From Muricea muricata (lineage: Eukaryota; Cnidaria; Anthozoa; Malacalcyonacea; Plexauridae), in contig OY979717.1 in the NCBI GenBank assembly GCA_963855995.1, positions 1,795,179 to 1,859,178 of the forward strand: a stretch of DNA of 64,000 nt. Reading direction: 5' to 3'. Under the pieces are notes generated by a model. The model worked only from the letters and a program-made list of their open reading frames with translations. It was not told the origin of the DNA and did no database searches. The stretch's first letter is position 1. Each line of letters begins with the position of its first letter. Positions 12,346 through 23,800 of this stretch are shown here, piece after piece. The translations under genes were made by a program, and so were the position numbers.

Positions 12346-13401
12346 CTAGGTTGTAACTGGGAATACCTCGCAACCACTTTTCATATGATCCATCACTTGC
12401 AGCTTTAAGTTACATACTTGTTGTCTTAAAATTGAAGCTATGTTAGTGAGTTCAGAGTGTCTGTTTTTTAGTTCGTTTACAGTGTCTTGCAAATTCGATT
12501 CTCTTTCCAATTTACGTTTCCTACACTTCGATGCAGCTACACGATTTCGGTGTTTCTTACGTTCTGATTTCACTTCCTCCTGCTGATTTAAGTCTATAGG
12601 TACCGTGGAAATTGTAGGATAACTTGTTGTAGCAACAGAGGGAATTTGAATTTGTTCTGATATCTTTGGAGGGCCACTATTCTGTATCGGATCTACCAAT
12701 AATTGTGCTGCCGTGATATCGTCAGATTGACTGTTGTTTGAGACCGGTTTTAACCTAACAACTGGGGTACTTTCAGCAGTTCTAATATGATTTGTCGCCG
12801 AGGTTTTCAAAGGTAAATTGAGGTTATGGTTAGCAGGCGTTTTTAGTTGAAAGTCGCTGCTTGTGTTGACATAATTCGTACTTAGATACGGACTATTAGT
12901 AGATGTACATTTTAAATACGACTGCGAAGCCCCATTTACTGGCTGGTTTAGCCCAGTTTCATTCTCATATGCCGTTTTCGTGATAGTGTTGTTATTGTTA
13001 GAGATTATAGAGCTTACTGTCGAAGCAATGGCTTCGTTGTTTTGCTGTGTACTGTTGCTCTCCTGTCTCATCTTGTTGAGAGCGTCTTCAAAGCCTCGTA
13101 CATATTGTTCTTGTTGTTCTTTAACGGTAAGATCTGAAGGTCCCTTTATTCTTCTGTATTGTTTAGGAGTCGGAGTAGCACTTCCAGCCGTAGCAAGAAT
13201 AATTCTCTCAAGTTCAGGCGAATCAAGCTTCAACTTTATCAAATCAGGCGAAGTGAGAACGGCATTGTTATTGTCTTGTTTTTTAACTTTACTTGGTAAG
13301 TCAAGCTTTAATCTTTTCTTGTCGTACACTGACATCATGAAATTATCTCCGCTTCTCGTAATATCTCGTCTTTCTGACTCAAAAAAGGATAAAACATCCA
13401 T
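12346..13401 (-). CDS. jun: Jun family bZIP transcription factor
   Basis: AP-1 subunit acting in the nucleus on TGA(G/C)TCA sites as homodimer or with Fos/ATF partners. Single exon of 351 aa, matching the intronless jun genes of other animals. The bZIP lies near the C-terminus: a basic region with NRVAASKCRKRK, then a leucine zipper ending MDHMKSGCEV, very close to human c-Jun. The N-terminal half keeps the transactivation core LTSPDLIKLKLDSPELER, with both Ser-Pro JNK sites (Ser63/Ser73 equivalents), and ATPTPKQY for the Thr91/93 sites. A Ser/Thr/Asn-rich, poorly conserved linker separates the two. I start at the ATG at 13401. The open frame extends 14 codons further but only from a TTG. Divergently placed to MSH5. 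Confidence 0.96.
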   Translation of the reverse strand: MDVLSFFESERRDITRSGDNFMMSVYDKKRLKLDLPSKVKKQDNNNAVLTSPDLIKLKLDSPELERIILATAGSATPTPKQYRRIKGPSDLTVKEQQEQYVRGFEDALNKMRQESNSTQQNNEAIASTVSSIISNNNNTITKTAYENETGLNQPVNGASQSYLKCTSTNSPYLSTNYVNTSSDFQLKTPANHNLNLPLKTSATNHIRTAESTPVVRLKPVSNNSQSDDITAAQLLVDPIQNSGPPKISEQIQIPSVATTSYPTISTVPIDLNQQEEVKSERKKHRNRVAASKCRKRKLERESNLQDTVNELKNRHSELTNIASILRQQVCNLKLQVMDHMKSGCEVFPVTT

Positions 13402-13530
13402 GAATGGCGAGCAACTTGCTGCCTGCCTTCGAGCAAACACCAAATTTTTTATATCGTTTTACGTCCGACTTTTATCGGATTGAAACCGGAATATGTCGAT
13501 TTTACTCGGAATTTGCTTTAAAAACTCGAT

Positions 13531-13627
13531 CTATTTTTAGAATGTGACTTAACTGTTCCTGATTGGCTAGCCTGAGTTGGTGTGGTTGAAAAGGCGACTT
13601 TTGATTGGTTTGAGGAGCATGTGACGT
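13531..13627 (-). promoter_or_regulatory. Putative jun promoter: CCAAT, AP-1-like, MEF2 sites
   Basis: Read toward jun on the minus strand: a CRE core ACGTCA (13622-13627), two CCAAT boxes (13604-13608 and 13562-13566), an AP-1-like TTAAGTCA (13545-13552) and CTAAAAATAG (13531-13540), which fits the MEF2 consensus YTA(A/T)4TAR. The order CCAAT, AP-1-like, MEF2 is that of the vertebrate c-jun proximal promoter. Sites are by eye only. Confidence 0.5.
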
Positions 13628-14899
13628 TTGCAACAATTGAGGCTGACGACATCGTCTAAATATTGTCTGGGAAAGTCATTCTAATTAATACTGTCATGGA
13701 AACACATTGATTATTCAGTTTCGATAGTATTTTGAGGGTATCCGGTTTATAAAGTATACTAATAAAGTGCATAAAAATCAGGAAAGATATATTGAAAATA
13801 TACAAGAACACTGGTATAGATTTGTATTTACCTCCTTATAATTAACGCAAGTTACTTGCACAAGCATGCCTAATCAGGTGTTTACCCTTGCTACTAAATT
13901 TTCTACATCGATACTCTGATCACTGTGACGTAATGAAGGTAATTTATTGGTTTCAGAGGGGAAGTCTTTACTTCTCCGGATTTTTGCAGTAAATTTACAG
14001 TAATGTGCAATATTGTGCTCAGTAATAAAGGTATAATTTCCGCGTTTCACGGTAGAATTGCTAGTATCGGCCACAACCACAATCCAAGAGAGACACAAGC
14101 TTTAGAAACGCTAGAGCCATCGATAAACCGTAGGCACTATAAAGGAGCGCTAAACTAACAATAACATAAGTAATGAGAAGAAACATTCATTCCAAGCTAT
14201 AAGTGTAACTCAATTGTTTGGCAAAAGCACCGGATGTCAGTAACCGAGAGTACATTTTTATCCGCATTCACTGTCTGCGTAGCAGCTGTTCATAGCACGT
14301 GTACTCACTATACTTACTACATATTGATATTGACTGAATATGCTCTCTCGCTGTGTGTGTATGATGTTGCGAGAACATGGAAAGAGTTTGGAGGAAAAGC
14401 CTGCCCCATACCCATATATTCGCGTTCAAAGTGATATATAAAAATATCCCCCTCCCCACCAAAGATTGATCTTCCGCTTGCAAATTGTATACTCGGCTAG
14501 CTTCTTAAACTAAACAGATATTCAAAAAGCAGGATTTATTAAAACAGGTAATAAAACTCCCGGCTATATATAAAATAGAGAAAAAATTGGGGGAAGAGGG
14601 CGAGTTGGGTAATGTTATCCATTAGAAGAAATATCATAAAACGTTGATTGTGCGCTCGGCCGGGGAAACTGATGCCGGATATTTAGCTGGAGTAACACTT
14701 TTTATACAGTTCAGTGGATACATAATGGCGGGAAATTGAAAAACAAAACGGCAGGAGCAAAATTGTGTTTGGGTTTTTTTTGTTTTTACTGAATATAGCA
14801 ATTTTTTGTGGTTTTTCACATTTCTGAGGAGTCGATGTAAAGTACTATAATGTTTGGTGTCGCATCCAACTAAAACCTGATTGTTTTACACCAAAAATC
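13628..14899. other. jun / MSH5 divergent intergenic region
   Basis: 1.5 kb lies between the two start codons, which face away from each other. This part holds no gene I can support. The MSH5 transcription start is not identifiable by eye. Confidence 0.5.
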
Positions 14900-17800
14900 A
14901 TGAATTCTATTGCCTCGACATTCTCAAAAAATAAAGGTCTCAACACTCATGGTTCCTCGAGCAGTTCAACATGGTCAGGAAATGAATTCAAGTTATCTTC
15001 TGGGAAGAAAGTTAGTGTGGATGAAAACATTTCTTCAGTTGATATACATGAAAGTGATATAAGCCGCAAGCGAATAGCAAATCTCACTGACTCGGAAGAA
15101 GAACGTGACGAGGTATTTCTATATTTACTTGTTTTATTTTTCGACCTCTGGTTGACTCTAGACATCAGCCTAGATCTAGGGCCTTCTAGTAATCTTTTAA
15201 TATAATTTTGTCTTTTAATATATGCTTTTAGATGTACGTAGTGTTTATAGTGTGGGCAGGGCAGAGCAGAAGCTAAAAGTTTGAGGTACCTGCATGCCCT
15301 GGTAATGCTTTAACATAATTAAACAGATACTTTGACTCAGTCGTCCGTTCTGCTAAATCATTCTGCATTTAGCATGTACAGGTGGCTTCTTTTGCAATAT
15401 CTTCTTTTGCAACTTCGCTGCAATGTTCTTTGTTTGCCTTCTTCACACTTCTTTCCTTTTTGGATAGCCAGATCGAGGACAAGGCAGGGATGATGAGCAG
15501 ATCTATTTTTAATTTATATCTGAGCTTCTTCTTGGATAATGCTTTTGTTAGGGTTGGATGGCTTAGCACATTTTTCTATTATAGCGCGAATTACTGACCT
15601 ACTGTATTCTATCCTATTTGCTTCCTTTGCACATTCGGGGAGAGGTGTACATATTCATACAGTCAGCTGGTTCTACCAGACTAATTTCTTTTAAAATACG
15701 TCAATCTACCACCCCCTCCCCCATGAGAATGTGACAAAAACAGTACGAAAACCAAAACAGTTAGTATACTGAAGTAGGAAAGCACGACAACATTATAGGT
15801 GTAAAAACTGCCACAGTACCGTGAGTAAACCAGGACGGTTGGTGTAATTATATACGATTTATAGTATATAGTATATTTTGAAGCAATAGATATATAAGGC
15901 GTTTCTTGTATCCGTAAATTATATACAATATACTATAAAAACGTGCGTCTTATATGGTGATTATCTCTAGAATGAAATAGATATTCCATAACAATGTTCC
16001 ATGTGCTTGGGGTTAAATATATTCCACACGGCAACGGCAGGAGTTTCTACTGTGGACCCACCTGAACATTTTCCTCCTTGAAACTTGAACCTCTAAAACG
16101 AGATTAGATTCAGAAAAAAATCGTAAGCCAAACTAATATCTGAAATTATGAGCACAATCACAATGTGAGATAATTTTGCAGGTAATAATGAGTGCAATAT
16201 GGAGTGGTGGTAAACTTGGTAGTGCTTATTATGACGCCAGTTCTGCACAATTGTTCATGCAAATGGATATTTTGGAAACACAAGATTTTCAGTTTTTAAA
16301 ACGATGTAAGTAATGCCTCAGTCATTTGTAACCACGGCCCCCGACCCCCGGGACATAGCGGGAAACTTAACACTAACCAAGTGTTAAAAACTGTTAATTT
16401 CCCCACCCCTGGTGCAAAGTTACTTGTTAAACCCCCAGTATGGCAGAGCCTCAAAACATCCAAATCAACCAGATCACACATTAATTTAAAACCTTATGAA
16501 GTGTTAAAAATATTACGCCAAGATAACAAGAAAATAGTAACAGTTAATATAACAAATATATAAAGCTCGTGTTTATATCAATCATGCATATCAAATTTCA
16601 AATAGATCTTTTAATATTGCTGAAATATATAAGGTAAAACCTGATTTAATGTATACCTACTGTTGTACAAGTTGTTTTGTGGGACGCAATTTTAAGACCG
16701 GCTGTTAAATCCCGGTTTGATTCCCCGGTGTTAAAATTCGTAGTTAATTCCACGGCACTACGGGGCATATTGCGCTGTTAAATGGCGTTAAATCCCCGTT
16801 ATATTTTTTAACGTCCCCGCTATGTACCGGGGGGGGGGCGTGGTTACAAATGACTGAGGCATAATAATGATAAGCTCATGTTATTAAGAGTTTTTATTTT
16901 GAAATATTTCAAAAAGCTCGCTCCCCATTTCTTTTAACGAAAACTTGCATAAACCTCATCTCTGGATAAAAACTAATTAATGTTTTCATGTGATGAGACT
17001 TTTTATAGTTGATATCGTTCATTTTATTTTGTTTGCTGTTTGGAACAACCATATGTGCATATAGCCTGTAAGTTTTACGCGTTGCATGCTTTGGATGAAG
17101 GTAGAATTTATTGTCTCAAATAAAAATCCAAAGTTAAATCCATTATACAAAACAATGTCATTTTAATGTAATTTCTCTCACTAATATAAGCTCATGCTTG
17201 TGCCCATATTTGTAGTAATCCGACAAGTTAACCCTACTACGGTTGTGACAAGCTCAAATCAGGACGAAAGATTCACGAAAGTGCTGCAAGGACTAGGTAG
17301 AACTAGAAAATAATTTAAATGTACATGCATTTTACAAATGTTTGCTAAATAACCTAACTCAGTAAATGCTAACGAAGAAACGGAATTGTTATAATATATC
17401 TATACGTTACAATATAAGATTGCCTGTAGTGCACTCCATAGCACCCCTTGGCCTTGGCCTTTGGAGTCGCTTAGAGTCGTTTCCAAAATTGTAGTCGCAA
17501 CCCGTTAACGTATAGTTTTGTGTTTATCTATTTTCTGGTTCTATGCGGTCTAAAGTTAAAATATAATAAATTATTATGAATAATTAATATCTAAATGTAC
17601 CTACCGCGATCTTGTACTTTTCAATTCTAACAATGTTTTAATACGTTTACTTACTTCTTTGGCGGGTAGCAGGACTACATAGCTGATCACTTAACAGTAA
17701 TAATAATAACATTAGTACAGGTTAGTAACAATTTCAACACCTAATTATCAGTTCCATTTCGGGTAAGCGTTTCTTTTTATCCTTTTGATGGCGTTTCTAA

Positions 17801-20800
17801 TTCATGTATGTCATATGACATACGTCAAATTTACTAAACGGATATAATGTCATGCATAAACTAAATTAACAACTTGATACTTATGAAATAGTCTTAGTAT
17901 TAACACAGGCGGCCCAGTTCAGTGTGTAGTTCATATAGAGATCAGTAGCGAGCGGTAGCGTATTGTTTTACATATATAAAATACGCTACCGCTCGCTACT
18001 GATCTCTATATGAAACTACACACTGAACTGGGCCGCTTGTGGTATTAAATGCAGTTTTGAAGGCGTGACGAAACAACACCAAAGCTACTGATAACTCCAA
18101 TGAAGTGTTCATATAGTGCCTAGTGAAAGAACCTTCGATGAATGTCATGTATAAATAGAGCTAGGCTAATTGTTCTCAACGTCCGTTTCATTAACATATT
18201 TTTTGTGATACAGTTCATATGAACTGAAGTACAGAACCATGCTAAGAAATGCAGTGGTTGCAATAAGCAGCTGTGCTTAAAGCATCGCTATACTTATCTC
18301 TTTGTCAATTCATTAAAAATATAACGAGATCATGAATATGCTTTTCAGGAGATGAAAATTCTGAGGAAACACACGGAAATAATATACCATTGGAAGTTCT
18401 ACCAAGTATTGATTTCAGTGAGTATATTGACATTGTTGTCCTTTTAACATCACATGGCTCAGAAATGCACCTTTATGATGACATGATCTGGGACTATATA
18501 TCTTGAGATTCCTATAAATCGTAATCATTAGTAACAATACGACTATAGTCTCTGTCTATATATATTCTATTGTCACGATATCACCAAAAAAATTTTAAAA
18601 TCATTTGATCTTTTGATGTTACATATGCATACTCTATTTGCCAACAACGATAGTTTCCTTGTGTTTTATTTCAAAGCGTTAGAAATCTGCAAAAGGCGAA
18701 TTTTGTCACTGAATGGTCTGCCTGGTATGCCACAGCATTATACTGACAATGAAAGAACGATTCATCTTGCTTCAATTGTGCCATTTGAAAACACAAATAT
18801 GGTGAGTGCTCTTTAAGATGGCATACAAAACAGAAGGATTACAATATATTTACATTTAATATGACTGTCTAATTTATTTTAGGTAAAAGCAACAGGTGCA
18901 CTGATAAAGTATATTGAAAAGAAGAGGATTGGTGTTGAACTTGAAGATATAGAAACAAAAGTTCCTATTCTCGCATTAAAGACGTATTCATTGTAAGCAT
19001 AAGAGAATTGTTGTTTTCAAGATAATCATATTTGATTTCCTTCGTATATTGTTCCTGTAGAGGAGAGAGTTTTCTGCATGCAAATTTAAGCCGGTTGGTA
19101 CACGTACATGTTGATTATTTCATGGAATTTGAATTAGATATATTTAGGGTTGGTAGTTGTATTGCTTACAGTCTGGATTCTGTTGAGTCACGCGTAACTC
19201 ATTGCAAACAAATATATAGGGTAACAAGGACATTTTTTTAATGAAAAAACAGGGAAGATGCAATGATCATTGACGAGAACACTTACAGGTACTGCAATTA
19301 ATTTGCACCATTTTCTTGCAATGTTGTATTATGACAATATGATATGTTTCAATATTGCGATGAAGAAACTAGAAGATGCGAGTACAAATCTTAATCCTGC
19401 TCGAGACAACGAATTTTTGTTCTCTCCAGTGTCAGATTAGTATGAATCAAGTATAAGTCCGTATATTTTGTAAGAATACACCCTAGAAAATTATATTTTC
19501 AGAGACAGTGTATTCAATTGTGTGGGTATATCTTAATTGAAGATTCAATAATTTCAATTGGTCATTAAAGCAAGGGTCTTTCAACTGTTATAATTAGATC
19601 GTTATTTCGATCCTCATATTGCAGATCTTGTCCGACAAGGAATATTGATGTCTGAAAATAGTTACGATTGTAGAGGTTTTTATCTCAGTAACTGGATTGG
19701 TATGATAGCTGCAGGTACCTCTTCTATTGACAGTGCTTTACAGATATTTCAAAAGGAATCTCATCCATCAGCTTACAAAGGTGGTTCTGGTGCGAAAGAA
19801 GGTCTTTCCCTTTTTGGTAAGCTTATGATGATTGATGAATACCCTGACTACAAAGAAATTTAGTCGTAAATGTCGTGAATAAGGTGAATATTATGATAGA
19901 GTGTCAGCACAGATCAGACACCAGTCAGTACTGAAAGATTTGAATACAAGATGTAATATTTCAAATCCGAGTTAGTGTTTTAAACGTTGTTTCTAAATCC
20001 AAGAACCACGAACAATGACGAGCCGCAGCCGAGCCATAATCCAAGTACCACGAACAATGGCGAGCCGCAGCCGAGCCATAATCTAAGAACCACGAACAAT
20101 GACGAGCCGCAGCCGAGCCATTGTTGGTGGCACTTTGGGATTTGGAAGCTAAGTCTAAGTCTAAAACACTAACGAGAATTTGAAATGGCTTATCACACAT
20201 CATTAGACATTCATAGCATTGAGGCAAAAACAATAGGGAATTAAGTTGTTCAATCAAGCGAATGCGTGATGAAGGAACGAATTAAGGCGTTGTTGTTCAG
20301 GCCACAGTTAGTATTTGTTCGCCTTTGAAGGAAGCATGGCCTCTTCTTGCAAAAAGAAGAGATTTCGAGATCCTCAAAGCGTGGAAACGAAAAGTTTGAT
20401 ATTTTTGATGAGGAACTTGATAAGTTTGTCAGTGAAGTGGACTGGTCTAAAATTGATAAAGAGGTGCAGCAACGGACTATTGCCGAGCAGTTTGGTGTGT
20501 CGAACAGTACATTCACTAACTGTTCTTTTAACAATTCATTTGCTGGAAATAAGTAATATTAAGTAAGCTGCATGTGTGCTAGTAGTGTGATTTAAAAAGT
20601 GACATTCAGAAATCATTATACATGTAAATTGTGTCGGAATTATACTATGATCATATTTTTGTTGTTTGAAGTGTGATTGAATGTTTTTGTATTTAGAAGT
20701 TATTTCTAAACACAGCTTACTGTGTTTAGAAATATTCTAAACATAGCAATTAAATGTATTTGCATAATCTTTTGTTTACCCCTCAATTCCCCTATTCTTC

Positions 20801-23800
20801 AAAGCTCTTCCCACTTGAAGTAATTAAACTCCTCGTCTGGACGGGTACCATATACATACACGTGATGTAAATTATACCATGTCATTGGCCGAAATGCTGT
20901 GAATATCTAATGATGTGTGATAAGCTAAGATTATACCACATTGCCAAAGAAAGGGCGTTGCTAGGACAGTGAGGATCAAATGGAAACATGGGCTCGGTTG
21001 TACGAAAAATGAATGGAGCTACCACCGGGTAGTATCTGTTAAAACCCATATTAAAGTTAAGCAGTTTCAATTTAAATTCATTTTTTGTCACTTGCGAATT
21101 TAATATTCCCGGTGTCATTGTCATTCCCGACCCTGAGCTTTATAGAGACTTGTGTACAACATTGCACGATTATATTAATGTACAGGTATTGGTTTGGTTC
21201 GAGTATAATTTGAAAAAATCAGTTTAATAATTTGTTTCATTATTAATCAGAGGACTGGAAGTTAAAATTTGTCTATAATATGGTTTGGATTCATGATTAA
21301 TTAATGTTGTTCTCTTGTTTTACAGGCATGATGAACATGACTAAATCAGTCATTGGTAGTCGTTTATTGAGGTAAATTTATCCAATGCTTTCACATTCAG
21401 TTGAACCATAGATATAGGAGACCTACACGAGGAAAAACCCACAAGTTGTTACAAGTCTGCAAACAAGTTGTAACAAGTCTGTTCACAAGTTGTCAACAAG
21501 TTGTGTTCGCACTGCTTGTTTCTAGTTTGCCGTGACAAGTTTGAGGCGAGTTGTTAACAACTTGTAACAAGCTTGATGGTATTATCAAACTTGTTATAAG
21601 GTTGTTCTAACAAGTCTGGCACAGACATGATACAACAAGAATGTTACAAGGTTGACGACACAAGGTTGTAGCAATATCGTTAAATCATGATTGTAACAGG
21701 GTTGTTGGAACAACCTTGTGACAAGTCTGACAATATCAACAAGGTTGTTACAAGTTGGTAACAGCTTGTTCTAAACTTGTTGACAAATTTGGAACAAGCA
21801 GTGCGAACACATCTTGTTGACGGCTTGTCTGCAGACTTGTTACAAGTTGTGAGATTTTTACGTGTGTACCTAGCGCGCGTGATGCACGCGTGACTCCAAA
21901 TAGAAGAATCCAAGATGGCGTCGCAACCGGGCCAAGAAATTAGGAATAGTATTACGAAAAACAGGTTTTTGGGCTTTTTTGATCGTTTAACAGTTGCGAA
22001 TCACGTTCAACTGGACGTTTTTGAAAATAAACCACTATTGCGAACGTTTGGACCTGAAATGAGACGAGTGAGCTAGATACTTGTAATATTATCGTTTGCT
22101 GAAGATTCCAAGGAGTGGACATTTTGACCGGTTCCGTTAGTTTGCCTGGATTATTGGACTTTTGACACTTAGAATCACGATCGATCGCATATATTTAGAA
22201 AGGGATGTTTATTATCGATGTTTTAGTTGTAAACAGGAAAGCGGTTGCCGAATTTTATGAAAAATATCGTGGGTTAATTTCCTCAGTGTCAGCAGCTACG
22301 CCGGCTGTTATGATTGCACATCCACCCCAGCTAGAAGGTAGAATTTAGTCTGTTTGTTTGTTGAATATGGTTTTTTATGAATTTATGAGAAATAATTGTT
22401 TGTATAGAATCTGCTGACAAACTAGCACAAATGTAACAACAAACGATGTAAATAAGTATGAAGGAAACCCATGTTTCCAATGGGTTTCTATTGATTTATG
22501 ATCATTGATATCAATACAATTCATATAATTTGTTCAAGTCTGAGCAGCTAAGCTTAGTTTTAGACTCATAATATTATTAAAGTGTAGCTGTACATGCATG
22601 GGGCTTGATAACATGCATGAATCAAATTAACATTTAATATACTTGAAGCAAAGATCTGTTAAAATGACCAGGTTTATTGTCATAAAAACTCAGAAAGTGT
22701 CTGGTATTATAAATTATAGATGTACAACTTAAGAAAGTTCAAAATACAAATTGCTGGTTGCCAATGTGGTACTGATTTTACTCAAAATCAATTACATTAT
22801 TGAAATCTGCACATGAAAATCTCACCATTTGTCAACAAGCTCTGCCTGTGACAAATGTGTTGCAAAGACAAAAACAAGTTGTGAATTACTGTAATTTTAT
22901 AAAGCTGCAAACTTGTTAACAAGACATTTGTAAATGTGTGGGAATGTAAACACAGTTTTTGCAAGACAGTTTATCAGGATTACTACAGAGATAATTAAGT
23001 GCTACAGAGATAATTAAGCAATATAACTTGTAATATTGTCTTCTGCCTATAGGTAACAATTTTCATTTGTAATAAATATGACATCCCTGCAAGCCCAAAG
23101 CAGAACTGCTGCATGTCCATTATTAGCTTATCCCAACTTTAAGTCAATCATGCTGCCTCCTGCAAAACTTGTAGTGTTCCTGTACTGAAGGACAAATTAT
23201 GCAGATATTCAATTTCACATTTAATACTAAGCAAAAATCCAAACAACACTCAAAATCAAAATCACTAGAAGTAATAATTTGCAAAAAAGTTAGATTTACT
23301 ACCAGAACATACTAAACAACCAGTTGTCTACTCTAGAAGTCTTTAACGAACGATATTTGTTAAACATCGTTTTCTAAATATATGCGATCGATCATGATTG
23401 ATGATTCCAAGTGTTAAAAGTCCAAGAATCCACGCAAACTGACGAAACCGGTCAAAACGTTCACTCCTTGAAATCTTTATCGAACGATAATTTTGTAAGA
23501 ATCTGGTCCACTCTTCTCATTTTGCGCTCAAAACCTCTGCAATAGTGATCTATTTCCAAAAAAAGTCCAGTTGAACGTGATTCGCAGCAGTTAAACCACC
23601 AAAAAAGCTCAAAAACCTGCTTCTCGTAATACAATTCCTAATGTTTTTGCCCGGTTCCGACGCCATCTTGGATTCTTCTATTGGGGGTCACGCGCGCTAG
23701 GTGTATATACGTCACAATGTAGGTCTCCTATTTATTGAACACACAGGGTGTGTCCGAAAAAAACAGAGTTCTGCATTCAAGTTTAAATCTTGAAAAGAAT

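Noticed and set aside
13402-13443. Upstream 14-codon extension of jun
   Set aside because: It begins at TTG, not ATG, and has no family similarity.
13445-13454. ATATAAAAAA as jun TATA box
   Set aside because: It would leave a leader of under 25 bases and is common in this AT-rich sequence.
19987-20257. Repetitive ORFs over the 42-bp array
   Set aside because: Open only because the 42-bp unit is a multiple of three; a by-product of the minisatellite.
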